From assembly GCA_016098155.1 (NCBI GenBank), contig JAAAJB010000305.1, positions 1 to 42,095 on the forward strand: a stretch of 42,095 nt of DNA. Direction: 5' to 3'. Shown one piece after another: positions 33,016 to 42,095 of this stretch (positions are counted from its first letter, which is position 1; each line of letters begins with the position of its first letter). Below the pieces are notes generated by a model. The model searched no databases, was not told the origin of the DNA, and was given only the letters and a program-made list of their open reading frames with translations. This DNA comes from Actinomortierella ambigua (Eukaryota > Mortierellomycota > Mortierellomycetes > Mortierellales > Mortierellaceae). Made by a program: the position numbers and the translations under genes.

Positions 33016-33319
33016 GTTATCAAGGGGTGTTCATACAATTCTCACCCAACACACAATGCAGCTCGATGGACAAAGGCAGCAGGCAGGTGCCTGTCGTTAA
33101 GAGCACATGATGATGTGGCAGTTACATCATTTAAGTGCGAATCAAGCTATGGTTACACTCCTGGCAACACTAAGAACTAGGCATTGAGTTTTGGTAAACT
33201 CATAACTGTCAATAGCGAACGGTGGACTAGCTTAAGGTGGGTTACAGTGATTATCTCAACCTCTGATCCGCTCTGTTGTTGTGTGTAAAATGTTGGCGTT
33301 TTAAGAGCAGGTGGTGGGG
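33016..33319. other. Unassigned sequence downstream of the rRNA fragment
   Basis: Nothing recognisable as protein or RNA. It could include remnants of rDNA spacer, but spacer sequence is not conserved enough to judge by eye. Confidence 0.35.
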
Positions 33320-34435
33320 GTGATCGTCTGGCTCAGTAGTGGTGGTCACTTTGGTTGCAAAGTGCTCTCCTGGACCTTACTCGCTGTATCAAGCTCATGC
33401 TCTTATTGAAAGCAGGCAAATAGTTGTTAGTAAGTAGTGCATCATCGATGACATGGACAAAGCTGGAGCTAGAAGGATAAAGTACATGGAGACGGAAGAG
33501 AGCCGACAAAGAACGCCCATCGATGATTTTTTGAGCTGAAGAGGCGTTGTTGGAAGGATAACCTCATCGGCATCAACATTAGCGTTAGCAAATGACTTAT
33601 GTTGTGTTTTAAGGGTAATATGTTCATCCCATTTTCATTGTACCTTTAATGTCAAGGAAAGCAATTTGGTCAAGGACGGGAGGCCGAGTCAGAAACTGCA
33701 CGGCAACATCCTTTTCAGATGCCAAAGGCCCTTTATGCTCACAGTCAGCAATATCGATGTGAACCAGCTTACGCTGGTGCTCCACAGATGTGAGTAAGAG
33801 AATATCTACTTTTTCGTGGTGCCACTGGTGCCTCTACTCCTCCATGCTCCTGCTCATTTGCCTCACGCTCCTCGAGGCTAGCAGTCAGTTCAGTCGCACC
33901 CCTAATAAAATAGATAGGATGCTTCAATTGTAGTCATCCAAATGTGCGCTAAGTGGCGACGGGTCGCTCCATTGCCATGATGTTGTTTACACTTATGTAT
34001 TTACGGAGACTAACGATCCTTGAACAGTACGCATCCTATTGGAATTTCTGCATAGAAGGAGACAACCAATTAAGGGTCCATGTACAAGCGAGTCGTAGAA
34101 AGGGAGAGAATTGCTAGTGTCGGGGCCTACAGTGATGTCCTTGCTAATGAGCTGCCCAGTTCTTCATACGTATATCCTATTTCCTCCTCGACCGCTGCGT
34201 CCTGTGCAGCAAGCTGAAACCTCTGAGGTGTCTGCTCAGAATTGCTCCATGTAGTGTAGTTGGAGTTTGTCAAGGACAGAGGTATGAGAGGGTAAGGAGG
34301 CAATGGTTTAGTTCAGGGCTTGCTGAAGGAGCACCACCCTCATAGCTTATTTTATCAGGCTCCAAAGGCGGAGGAGACGGGGGGACGACGATGAGCTGAG
34401 TCTCCTGCTATCCATAGCCTTGGTCGGCTGGTGGG
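33320..34435 (-). pseudogene. Frameshifted minus-strand gene relic
   Basis: Read on the minus strand from about 34435 down to 33320, successive segments look like protein but in different frames, with stops between: a Pro-rich piece with VVPPSPPPLEPDKISYEGG; then EEEIGYTYEELGSSLA; then ASLEEREANEQEHGGVEAPV; then VEHQRKLVHIDIADCEHKG followed by PVLDQIAFLDIK; then VHVIDDALLTNNYLPAF. No intron set visible to me repairs the frame. The family is not identified. This looks like one decayed gene of about 1.1 kb, divergent from the Crinkler gene that starts at 34583. Confidence 0.4.
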
Positions 34436-34582
34436 TACAGAATACACACCATCGATCTCTACACAGCTGGCGAGACGCGCGCCTGGTGACTTTCGGTCAC
34501 GGGACTGAATGAGGTCTTGCTGCTCTCATTCTCCTTACTTCTCTCGCCCTTTCACCTTCACTTTCACCATTCTCGCAAATCA

Positions 34583-36495
34583 ATGCTCCTCAACATGAAC
34601 AACAATAACATGACCATTTTCTGTCTCGTTGACGGGGAAGCTAATGCATTCTCGGTTGAGATCGACCCCACAAAGCCTGTTGACGCCCTCAAAAAGCTCA
34701 TCAAGGCCGCGGTGACACCACGCTTTGATGATATCGCTTCTAACAAGCTCACTCTCTGGAAGGTCTCCATCCCCATTGTACGCAAGAACAAACCCAAGAT
34801 ATCTTTAGTCAATGTTCCGGAAAAAGAGGTGCTCGATGAGGCAGACTACATTGCTGGCGTGTTTGCCGAGACACCACCCGAGAGAACAATCCTTATCATG
34901 GTCCAGCGCCCTCCCACTGGTAATGCGTGCGCGTTTTGCTGATTGATCTCTGCTCCTACGAGCTTATCCAATCTGCTCATCCAATCAACCTTTTTTTTTA
35001 TCTCTATGCTTTGTAGACCGTGCGTCGGAGACTGAGTTCGTCCAGATTGTTGTGAGAGACGTCGATGGCCGAGCTCAAAGGCCTCGAAGCAGGTCCGACA
35101 CGTGTCGTGGTTACGCGTTAAGCCCCACGTCTGTGCAACATTGGGAAACCTTTCTATCTCAGGTTAACCAGTTGCCGCTTGATACTGAGTCCAAGTATCC
35201 ACGCCCTATTTTTATACAGGACAGATCGTACAGAGGCGAGGTGGACATTCAGGCAATCTTTCGCGTCGATGTCGGGTCAGTTAAAATCTTACCACCATTT
35301 GCAGTTACTCTCAGCGTTTTCGATCTGCAGCATGGTACTCCCGACCTAGTCTGCTCGCGCCATGATGAGTCATCGGCGCTCTTTCCCATCGAACTGAAAA
35401 GACCTATCGAGTTGCACTTGGATGACACCGACTTTCCCGCTGCGTTTTTGGCACCGCAATCATCCACACAAAGTCCGATCGGTCCACTGAGGCAGATTTT
35501 TGGATACATGAAGCTCAACGGATTCCGCTATGGGGTCCTGTCCACTTATCGCCAGACGTGGTTTTTCAAGCGGGTCTCGAGAGATAGCAACGACATCCTA
35601 GTGTCACCCATCATCCAGTTTGACAGAACAGAACCGACTTTACTACAGTGTTACCTGTGGTTGATTCGAACGGCAGACAGTGACACCGAATGGCAGCCGG
35701 ACATCCCCGACGAGGCCACAGTTGAAGCCATGCTTGTCCAAGAGCAGCCAGAAGACAGAGATGCAAAACGCGATAGCGACCTTGATCCAGGACATCGTGG
35801 AAAATTGAAGCAAGTGAAGACCTTTTTTACGCGAAGCTGGTAAGAAACAAATAGGTGAACGTACCTCGATTGAAAGTTGCTATACTTATAGACAACTGAT
35901 CACACAGGGGTCTTGACGGATATCTAGTACAAAGGGGCAGCAGACAAAGACCAGGCATCTGGAGCGACTCACTATCCCAGCCTTCAAGAATTTGAAGCCC
36001 ATCACGTATGGCGAAGGCGCCCGTACGTTCCATGCTACATGGATGAACGAGGAGGTCGTCGTAAAAAAAGCAGACGTCTGGAACCAGCACTTCATTGTAT
36101 CTGAGCTGGAGCACGAGGTAGCAGTTTACGAAGCACTGCGGACCCTGCAAGGACGCTATGTACCGAAGCTCAAGCTTGCTGGGGTTGTGGACGGTATGGA
36201 GATGGTGTTGGTAACAGAGCTCGTTGGGACCGACCTCCATGGCGGGCAATTGAATGCATCCGACCGAGACATGATCCGCGAAGCACTATCAGCAATTCAT
36301 GACCTGGGTGTATTGCATGGCGATATTCGACTAGAAAACATTACAAGAAGGCGCGAAGGTCATACTTTGGCATTCTTTTTCATTGACTTTGGTCATTCGC
36401 AACTTTCAAGAAGCAAGATGGCGCTGAAAGGCGAGAGGGAAGAATTGGAGGCGCTACTTGACATGATGCCCTGGCCTGAAGGTAGAAACGGTTAA
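34583..36495 (+). CDS. Crinkler-type protein: ubiquitin-like N-terminus, PD-(D/E)XK nuclease-like, kinase
   Basis: Three exons (34583-34919, 35017-35839, 35928-36495) join in phase through 97- and 88-bp introns to 575 residues. Residues about 10-108 resemble the Crinkler N-terminal ubiquitin-like domain: IFCLVDGEANAFSVEID, a central LTLWKVSIPI, and PPERTILIMVQRPP at its end. Residues about 150-370 look like a PD-(D/E)XK nuclease, with TPD (Asp222) and IELK (Glu238, Lys240). Residues about 400-565 are a compact kinase: glycine loop TYGEGARTF, lysine 433/434, HGDIRLEN (Asp519, Asn524), IDFGHS (Asp540). There is no signal peptide. All expected catalytic residues are present, so the gene appears intact. 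An alternative last exon (donor at 36482, acceptor at 36594) would end at 36638. Start ATGs at 34595 or 34610 are also possible. In pathogens and symbionts such proteins act as host-nucleus effectors; in free-living fungi they have been proposed to act in inter-organism conflict. Confidence 0.72.
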
Positions 36496-37611
36496 AGCGA
36501 TTATGTTTTTTTTTTTCATCACGCCTTTATGCCACACAATTGGGGTCACACTAATGCCTTGGCGCCCGTGTTGATACTCTACCAATCAATATAGAAGCGA
36601 CGACCAGCGGAGAGCATGGAGAAAGCAAATGCGAGTAACCTTTTGCGAGCCCATTGCTCGAGTGGACTCGCTCACAACACGTGGCTGACCACTATATGCA
36701 GCAGCTCACCAAGGAGATTACTTGAGGTCCTACCTTCACTCACCTTTGTCCTGTCCCACCCCTCTTTTTTTAAGCTAGTTTTCGGACCTCACTCAATAAA
36801 TGACAGGGAAATCTGTGTGTGTACTATTGAAAAGGCTGGCCTGAGGGATAGTGAGATTGAGTGGCGTTGTATAGCTAGTTCAGGCTAGATAGTTTGCTCC
36901 GCATAGTCAGGGTGTCTATCTCTGATGAACAGTTTCCGATACCTGCAACACACAAGCGGAGTGGCCTTCCTCTCAAAGTCAGTGGCGAAAACGGCTGTGC
37001 ACTTAAACAAGTCTCAATCGTCTCTTTCTCTCTCTCTTGGAGGAAATGTAGATCTCTACTTCTGTTGTTGTCATTATACCTTGTCCTTTCTGGATTCATG
37101 CTAGGTTTCTGCGCCTCTATCTCTCACCTTTTCGCCTCGGAATGGTGAGGCGAGCGCAGTGCAATGTTCTTCTTGGGTTCAATTTTTTAACCTTGGTTTC
37201 TGCTTCCTTTAGGGCAGATAGCTGGCGCGTAGGGCGTTAGCTCTTCCCTCTTGCTGCGTCCGTTGTCCTCTGCGCCATCCTCATCGCGATCCCTCTTGCA
37301 GCCACGCTTCCAAGAAAAGTTGCCATCTTCGTCAACAGGCTGGAGGATAGTCTAGGCGATGTCCCTTCTTCAAGTGACCACGCATCATGTTGTAGAAGAT
37401 TGCCATAATCGAACAGATGATAGTTTCAACCAAAATATCCCAATTGAGTGTGTGCTCCTCTCGTACGAATACGGATTTCTCTTGGGGGAAGGGAAAGGTG
37501 TGAAGATATCAAATGAAGCGAAAACAAAGGGGATATCAACCCATACCACGTGTGCGAATGAGTGAATATTTTTTTCTTTTATTATTATTACAAGAGTGTG
37601 GTTTTTTTTCC
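36496..37611. other. Downstream flank of the Crinkler gene, with a membrane-segment remnant
   Basis: No intact gene. An open plus-strand frame at 37241-37408 contains a convincing hydrophobic segment (SVVLCAILIAIPLAATLP) followed by a charged stretch (RKVAIFVNRLEDSLGD), but it has no start codon. Another frame at 36894-37148 also ends in a hydrophobic segment. Both may be remnants of membrane proteins. A T-rich/ATT repeat patch lies at about 37565-37590 before the DnaJ gene's stop. Confidence 0.4.
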
Positions 37612-39455
37612 TTAATAAAATGGGGTACGCCCAAACTTTTCCATGAGCACATCACAGGAGGGCGTCTTCATCTTCTCGGCCATGGCCATCCTCTTCCTAT
37701 CGATGCTAAAGAAACCAACGGCGCGGTCCTTGGCCAGCTGCTTCTCGCGACGCTCGCGCGTGCACATCGCCGACTTTTCCGTGTAAAACGCCCCCTCGAC
37801 ATTCTTTTCCAACTGAACAAACAGGGGTCGCATGTTTTTCAGCGGCACATCCTGTCTCGTCTTGATACCCTCCGATGTCGCCTGGTTCGGACTTGCTCCG
37901 AAATGCGACATAAACCGCGCCTCGTTCACGTAGTACGGCACCCGATGTTGTTGCGTCGTCCGCGGGACCGTGTATCCACGCCGGGCGTTCAGCGAAAAGT
38001 CACCCGAGGCATTGTGGGGGTTGCCATAATCGGACGAGTCGCCAGAGAGCATTCTGTTGAGGAAGGGGATGAGGACGATCAGCAGCAATGGAAGCAATGA
38101 TATCAGGGTGCTAGCGGTATTCTGTTGGCGTTGTTGGAAATGCTGCTGTTGTTGGCGACCGCCCATCGGTGATCGATGGTATGTCCGTGTCGAGAAGCCC
38201 GGTCCTGCAAACGTTGCCGAATGGAAGGCTATAGAAGATTTTTTTTTGTGTGTGCGTATGTGTGAGTGTGTGGTTCCAATAAGAAATGAACACATCAATT
38301 TTTTTTGATTTTAGGTTGAGTGTCCTCGCAAGCTCTTTCTTCGATCAAATATTCCCATGAAAAAAACACAGGCAAACTTACATCCACCAAAGCCTCCGCC
38401 GCCAAAGAACATATTGAACAGATCTTCTGGAGAAATCTCTTCGCCAAAGGAGTGCATGCCATGACCACCTCCGAAACCTGCGCCCATCGGGTTTTGGCGA
38501 TCATAGTTGACACCAGCCGATCGTCCAGTTTCGGGACCATGCTGATCAAAGATGGCTCGCTTCTGCGTGTCGCTCAAAACTGTGAATGCCTTGGAGATCA
38601 CTACAAAACGACATTGTCAAAAAAAAATGAAAGGAGCAAGTGGTCAAAGTAGACAGGGATAAGTGTACCACTCTCTTGATCCACACTTGACATTAGACGA
38701 GAAAGGTGGGAGGGACAGGCTTCCTGTCAAGATTAATTCGTCATACATTTGAATGCTTCGTCTGCTCCTGGTGCACTGTTCTTGTCCGGGTGCATTTGAA
38801 GGGCCAACTATTCAGTAATGATATGGGCCATTGGGTTAATGTTTTTGACTCCTTATTATCCTGAATGAAGGAGACACACACACATACACACAACGTTGCT
38901 TTCATATGATCATTGATATTTTTGGAGCTGTTTCGAAGAAGAAAGAGAGAAAAAAAAAGGGATCATCATCATTATTACCTTGCGGTAGGCCTTCTTGATC
39001 TCGGCATCGGTCGCATCCTTCTTCACACCGAGCACCTTGTAAAAGTCGCCGCCACAGGCTCGGACCTTCTTGACGGCGTCAGCCTGCTCCTGGGTATATT
39101 CTCGCTCGACGGGCTTGTGTTCTGTTTTGCGTGAGGACGACGAGGACGACGACGAAGACGACACTGCTGCTGCTGTCTTGCGCTGATGCAGTCCAGATGA
39201 TGAGGATGAGGTTGATGGTTTCGGTGAACTGGCAAAGGAAGATGTTGAATCCTGCGATGGCGAGCCCTCTGCCGATGAGGCTGGTGTTGAGGCCTCGAGC
39301 TGATCGACCTTGGCCAGGAAGGCTCGGGCTTCTGGGGTTGGGAACAGCGAAATGGACTTGTTGCCAAACTTGCGAGCACTAGCAAAGTTGTTGGATGCTA
39401 GATGGCGCCGTGCAATGTCCAGGCAGCGCAGTGCCTCGTCCTTGTTAACCTCCAT
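37612..39455 (-). CDS. ER-membrane J-domain co-chaperone (DNAJB12/DNAJB14, Hlj1-like)
   Basis: Hsp40 co-chaperone that stimulates Hsp70 at the cytosolic face of the ER membrane and serves ER-associated degradation in its family. Exons on the minus strand: 39455-38979, 38807-38747, 38600-38382, 38228-37612, in phase, 457 residues. Residues 1-60 form the N-terminal helical region typical of the family (NKDEALRCLDIARRHL), then a Ser-rich linker. The J domain is at about 136-200, with AEIKKAYRK-LALQMHPDKN across the first splice and the HPD triad at 165-167. A Gly/Phe-rich region follows (about 205-252), then one transmembrane segment at about 292-311 (TLISLLPLLLIVLIPFL) and a C-terminal DUF1977-type domain (GYTVPRTTQQHRVPYYV). 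Introns are 146-171 bp. The start is the first ATG with the correct N-terminal motif; a longer upstream frame has only low-complexity sequence. Confidence 0.9.
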
Positions 39456-41901
39456 GGCTGTTCTGTTGAGATGGAGGGAAGGAGGGAAGGAAGGAGGGAA
39501 AGATGAATGTTGGAAGGGTAAAAAAAAAAAAAGGAAAATGGAGGCCAAATATTTTGGGTGGGAGGGGGGGAGAAGGGAAGAGCTGGGAAATAGCCCAAGG
39601 GGAAATTTTGAGTTACCCAGTGAAGTGAAAGTGGCTGCAGTTTTGGTAGTAAGGTGGTCCCCCTCCGACACACTTTAGGTGTAACAGAAAAGATCGTGGG
39701 TGCATATCAAGGAAGCAAGAGCAGAAGACAACACCAAACACCAAACAGATACGCCACTGGTCAACAGTGAAAAGGCATAGCTCAACAATGGCCAGATCTT
39801 AACCACAGGTGCCATTGGCATACACTTATTGCGGATCAAATTGTGGATATGAACACAGTACAGTGTAAGGAAGTGCCCCCCCCCCTGTCATTTAACTCTG
39901 TATGCACAGCAGAAAGTGAGTCAAGCATATTCTCACGTCGAAAAAAAAAGCCCCCCTGCGTCTTCTAGATCATAAACGCAATAGCCCCCATGGCGGATCT
40001 TGCCCTATATGGTTGCACGTACATAGTGACATTCATAACAACATCTGCGAAAGGACAATTTGGTGACAGGGCTCTTGTTCCTGCTTCCACGACCATGCCG
40101 CCCCTTCTTCTTTACTATAGCATCCTAAATTGGCGCTACAATCATTATCATCAAATGCCGACGCCTTCATATCCCTCAAGAGTCCTCGGTGATTGCTGGT
40201 GACTTTGTGGGTGCTGTTTTCTTTTGGTCCGCATCGAAAGTGCTGGGAGTCAGAGAAAACAAAGAAGCTGCGAGTTGGTGAGCTGCCAACCAGACAACCC
40301 AGTGATTCTGAACTGACAACAAAAAACCAATTAGGAAGGCTTGCATAGCTTTCGTCGTTTCCCATCGGGTCGACGGGGCGCAAAGGTGAAGGGCACGAGC
40401 TGCAAAAAATGTGGTAGTTGTTTGATGTTGCGATACCAAGAGGCTATAAGAGTATTCTCAGAATAAGCGCCATAAAGAATCGGCTGTATGGTCCAAAAAT
40501 GAAAAGAGCACATGCTCGACAAGTAAATCTTATGAAGTCTGAAACTGATTTGGGAAACTACGAAGCGACAGCGCTTTTGCACCCAACCCGTACACAAATC
40601 GAGCGTAGCGGCTATCGCGTCCGTCCAAGATGCCGGACAAAAAAAAAGTGTGTGTGTGTGTGGCAGGAGGGGGATGGTAGAGCGCGAGGAGGATGGACAG
40701 CAAGTGAACAGAACAAGTTGGTTGACTACTTTGAGAGAGAGAGGAAACGACGCACCACTCGCAGACTCAGTTATTCATTCCCTCTGCTGTTTCTGCACGA
40801 CGTGGGCAAATATAGAAACTGACCAACAAATGCGTCGACAAGAAGAAAATGAAACGGGGGGACAAGCAAGAAAGTAGGCGAAGAAAACAATGCAGAAGAG
40901 AGTGAGAAAAAAAGGTCCAAGCGTGCCGGCAGCAGAAAAAGTGAAGGCTAAAGGGCATGTGGAAGGGTGGAGGGAAGGTAGCTGAGATAGCACCCCCTAG
41001 TTTGTAAGACAATGGTGTCAAATGGCGAAGAGAAATAGAGAAAGGGACAAAAAATAAAGTGCAGCGCCCACCGCGCAAGAGGGGGAGTGAATGGTAGAGT
41101 AGCCAATGCCTTCAAGGGCGTTAAGAGTATCACAGATGGGAAAGAGGGTGGCAAGTAAACAAGCGGGAAGTGACGAGACAAAAGAAGGCCATCATGAACA
41201 GCCCAGCCCCACTCGCTTTGGCGAGTAGGTAATGGTGGATGAAGGAAGATAACAGGGGAAAGGAGTCGTAGAAAGGAGAGATGGAAACAACAGAGATACA
41301 GAAAATGACCATGGCAGAGAGAAAGTCGATGGTTGAAAACAGACCCTCAAGCAACAGAAAACAAAGCGACTCGTCAGACGCCCTCACTCTTCTCGCAAAA
41401 CTGTGGTCGTTACGCCGTGGTGTGCACAGTGAAGAGGAAGGCAGGCGTGGAGAGGAAGGGGTAGAAAAAGTGTTGGCATATGTGGCAGCAAAGGTGGTGC
41501 AGACGATTGTAAATGTGGCTGTCTCCAAGGCCATAGGTAAGGCGCAGGGAGAGATGGTGGAGATGGTGGAGGACCAGGAAGTAGGGCGGGGTCGAGAAGG
41601 AGTACCAAGCTGTGAAGAGAGGGACAGGGTGGGGAGAGGGTGGGAGTGCTTACCTTGACCTTTGTGGTGTATGAGAGAAGTAGTGGAGAGGGAGAGGAAA
41701 TGAAAAGGCGAGGGAGAATGGGAGTTTAGAAGGAAAGATATCCCCCCCCCCTCCTCCAAGCCCCTCAAGCCCCTTCTACCATAGTGGATACTCAGTGCCT
41801 GCACCCCTCTCTGTCTCCATAGGCTTGCTCGTGTTCTCTCCCACTCGGCACTCGAGGGACCCACCAACTGCTATCTTCCTCTCTCCTACTCTCTATTCCT
41901 A
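39456..41901. other. Long gene-poor region before the right-edge frame
   Basis: About 2.4 kb without a recognisable gene. It holds simple tracts (A-rich at about 39520-39532, C-rich at 39878-39886, GT at 40648-40662) and purine-rich DNA at about 40700-41300. A plus-strand frame 41281-41658 includes an amphipathic, Val/Ala-rich helix (about 41470-41535) that ends at a perfect GTAAGG donor at 41537. A strong acceptor after a pyrimidine tract lies at 41821-41822. Joined, they reach a stop at 41900-41902. This may be an exon pair of a short protein, an upstream leader intron of the next frame, or chance. A 245-codon minus-strand frame (41867-41130) covers the same DNA and is low-complexity. Confidence 0.35.
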
Positions 41902-42095
41902 ATGTGGCCATCGCCCATCAACGGTGACAACGGTCATTATCAGAGAGAACGGTATGAAGGAGTCTGGACAACATCGATAGAGGATGGTGTGACATCTACA
42001 CTACCCATGGCACTCTGTTATGCGCCAACAACCACATCCGAGCCTCACTCTCCCCCTTCGTCCACCACTCTTCTACCTCAAGCATTTATTTTTAC
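41902..42095 (+). CDS. Start of an unidentified gene running off the right end
   Basis: From the ATG at 41902 the frame stays open to the last base of the window (64 codons). It is preceded by a C/T-rich leader of the kind seen before other genes here, and by a probable leader-intron acceptor at 41822. Composition is protein-like (starts MWPSPINGDNGHYQ). No family is recognised from this much sequence. Confidence 0.4.
   Translation, partial: MWPSPINGDNGHYQRERYEGVWTTSIEDGVTSTLPMALCYAPTTTSEPHSPPSSTTLLPQAFIF

Noticed and set aside
41130..41867. 245-codon minus-strand frame with hydrophobic patches
   Set aside because: Composition is Ser/Pro/Leu low-complexity from purine-rich DNA on the other strand. 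The plus strand shows better splice signals over the same bases.

Overview
This looks like nuclear DNA of a filamentous fungus, most probably an early-diverging one of the Mortierella / Mucoromycota type. The reasons are spliceosomal introns (mostly about 90-250 bp, with a few first introns of 0.7-1.3 kb), pyrimidine-rich leaders before start codons, eukaryotic gene families (Pol III subunit, Ctk3, Osh3-like protein, eS25), and a Crinkler-type gene, a family known from oomycetes and basal fungi. The lineage is an inference from gene style, not from a database match.

Layout, left to right. 1-2.8 kb: gene-poor, with an ~820 bp imperfect GGT/GAT satellite. 2.8-4.6 kb: secreted FAD-linked oxidase of the berberine-bridge family (+). 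5.7-9.9 kb: four-exon oxysterol-binding protein with GOLD-like, PH, FFAT-like and lipid-transfer parts (+). 10.6-14.2 kb: CTD-kinase gamma subunit Ctk3 with a long Ser/Pro tail (-). 15.05-17.5 kb: RNA polymerase III subunit RPC82/RPC3, six exons (+), divergent from Ctk3. 19.2-21.7 kb: PAQR/adiponectin-receptor-like seven-helix membrane protein (+). 22.0-24.6 kb: glutamine-rich PPR-like, probably mitochondrial protein (-). 25.2-27.0 kb: ribosomal protein eS25 (+). 27.4-29.2 kb: nitronate monooxygenase ending in a peroxisomal AKL tripeptide (+). 37.6-39.5 kb: ER-membrane DnaJ protein of the DNAJB12/Hlj1 type (-). A partial reading frame runs off the right end.

The segment from about 30.4 to 37.5 kb is different: an accessory island. 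It holds a truncated gene fragment, an intact gene for a membrane-anchored protein with an eleven-heptad tandem coiled coil, a stop-interrupted frame, a diverged fragment of the 3' end of 28S rRNA (about 32.58-33.02 kb), a frameshifted minus-strand relic, and an apparently intact Crinkler-type gene. The Crinkler splices cleanly into a ubiquitin-like N-terminus, a PD-(D/E)XK nuclease-like middle and a compact protein kinase. The Crinkler and the rRNA fossil are the two observations most worth following up.

The housekeeping genes do not form a pathway together; each has its own promoter, as is usual in fungi. Exon boundaries were fixed by hand from GT/AG sites, reading phase and continuity of family motifs. 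No alignment or search was run.
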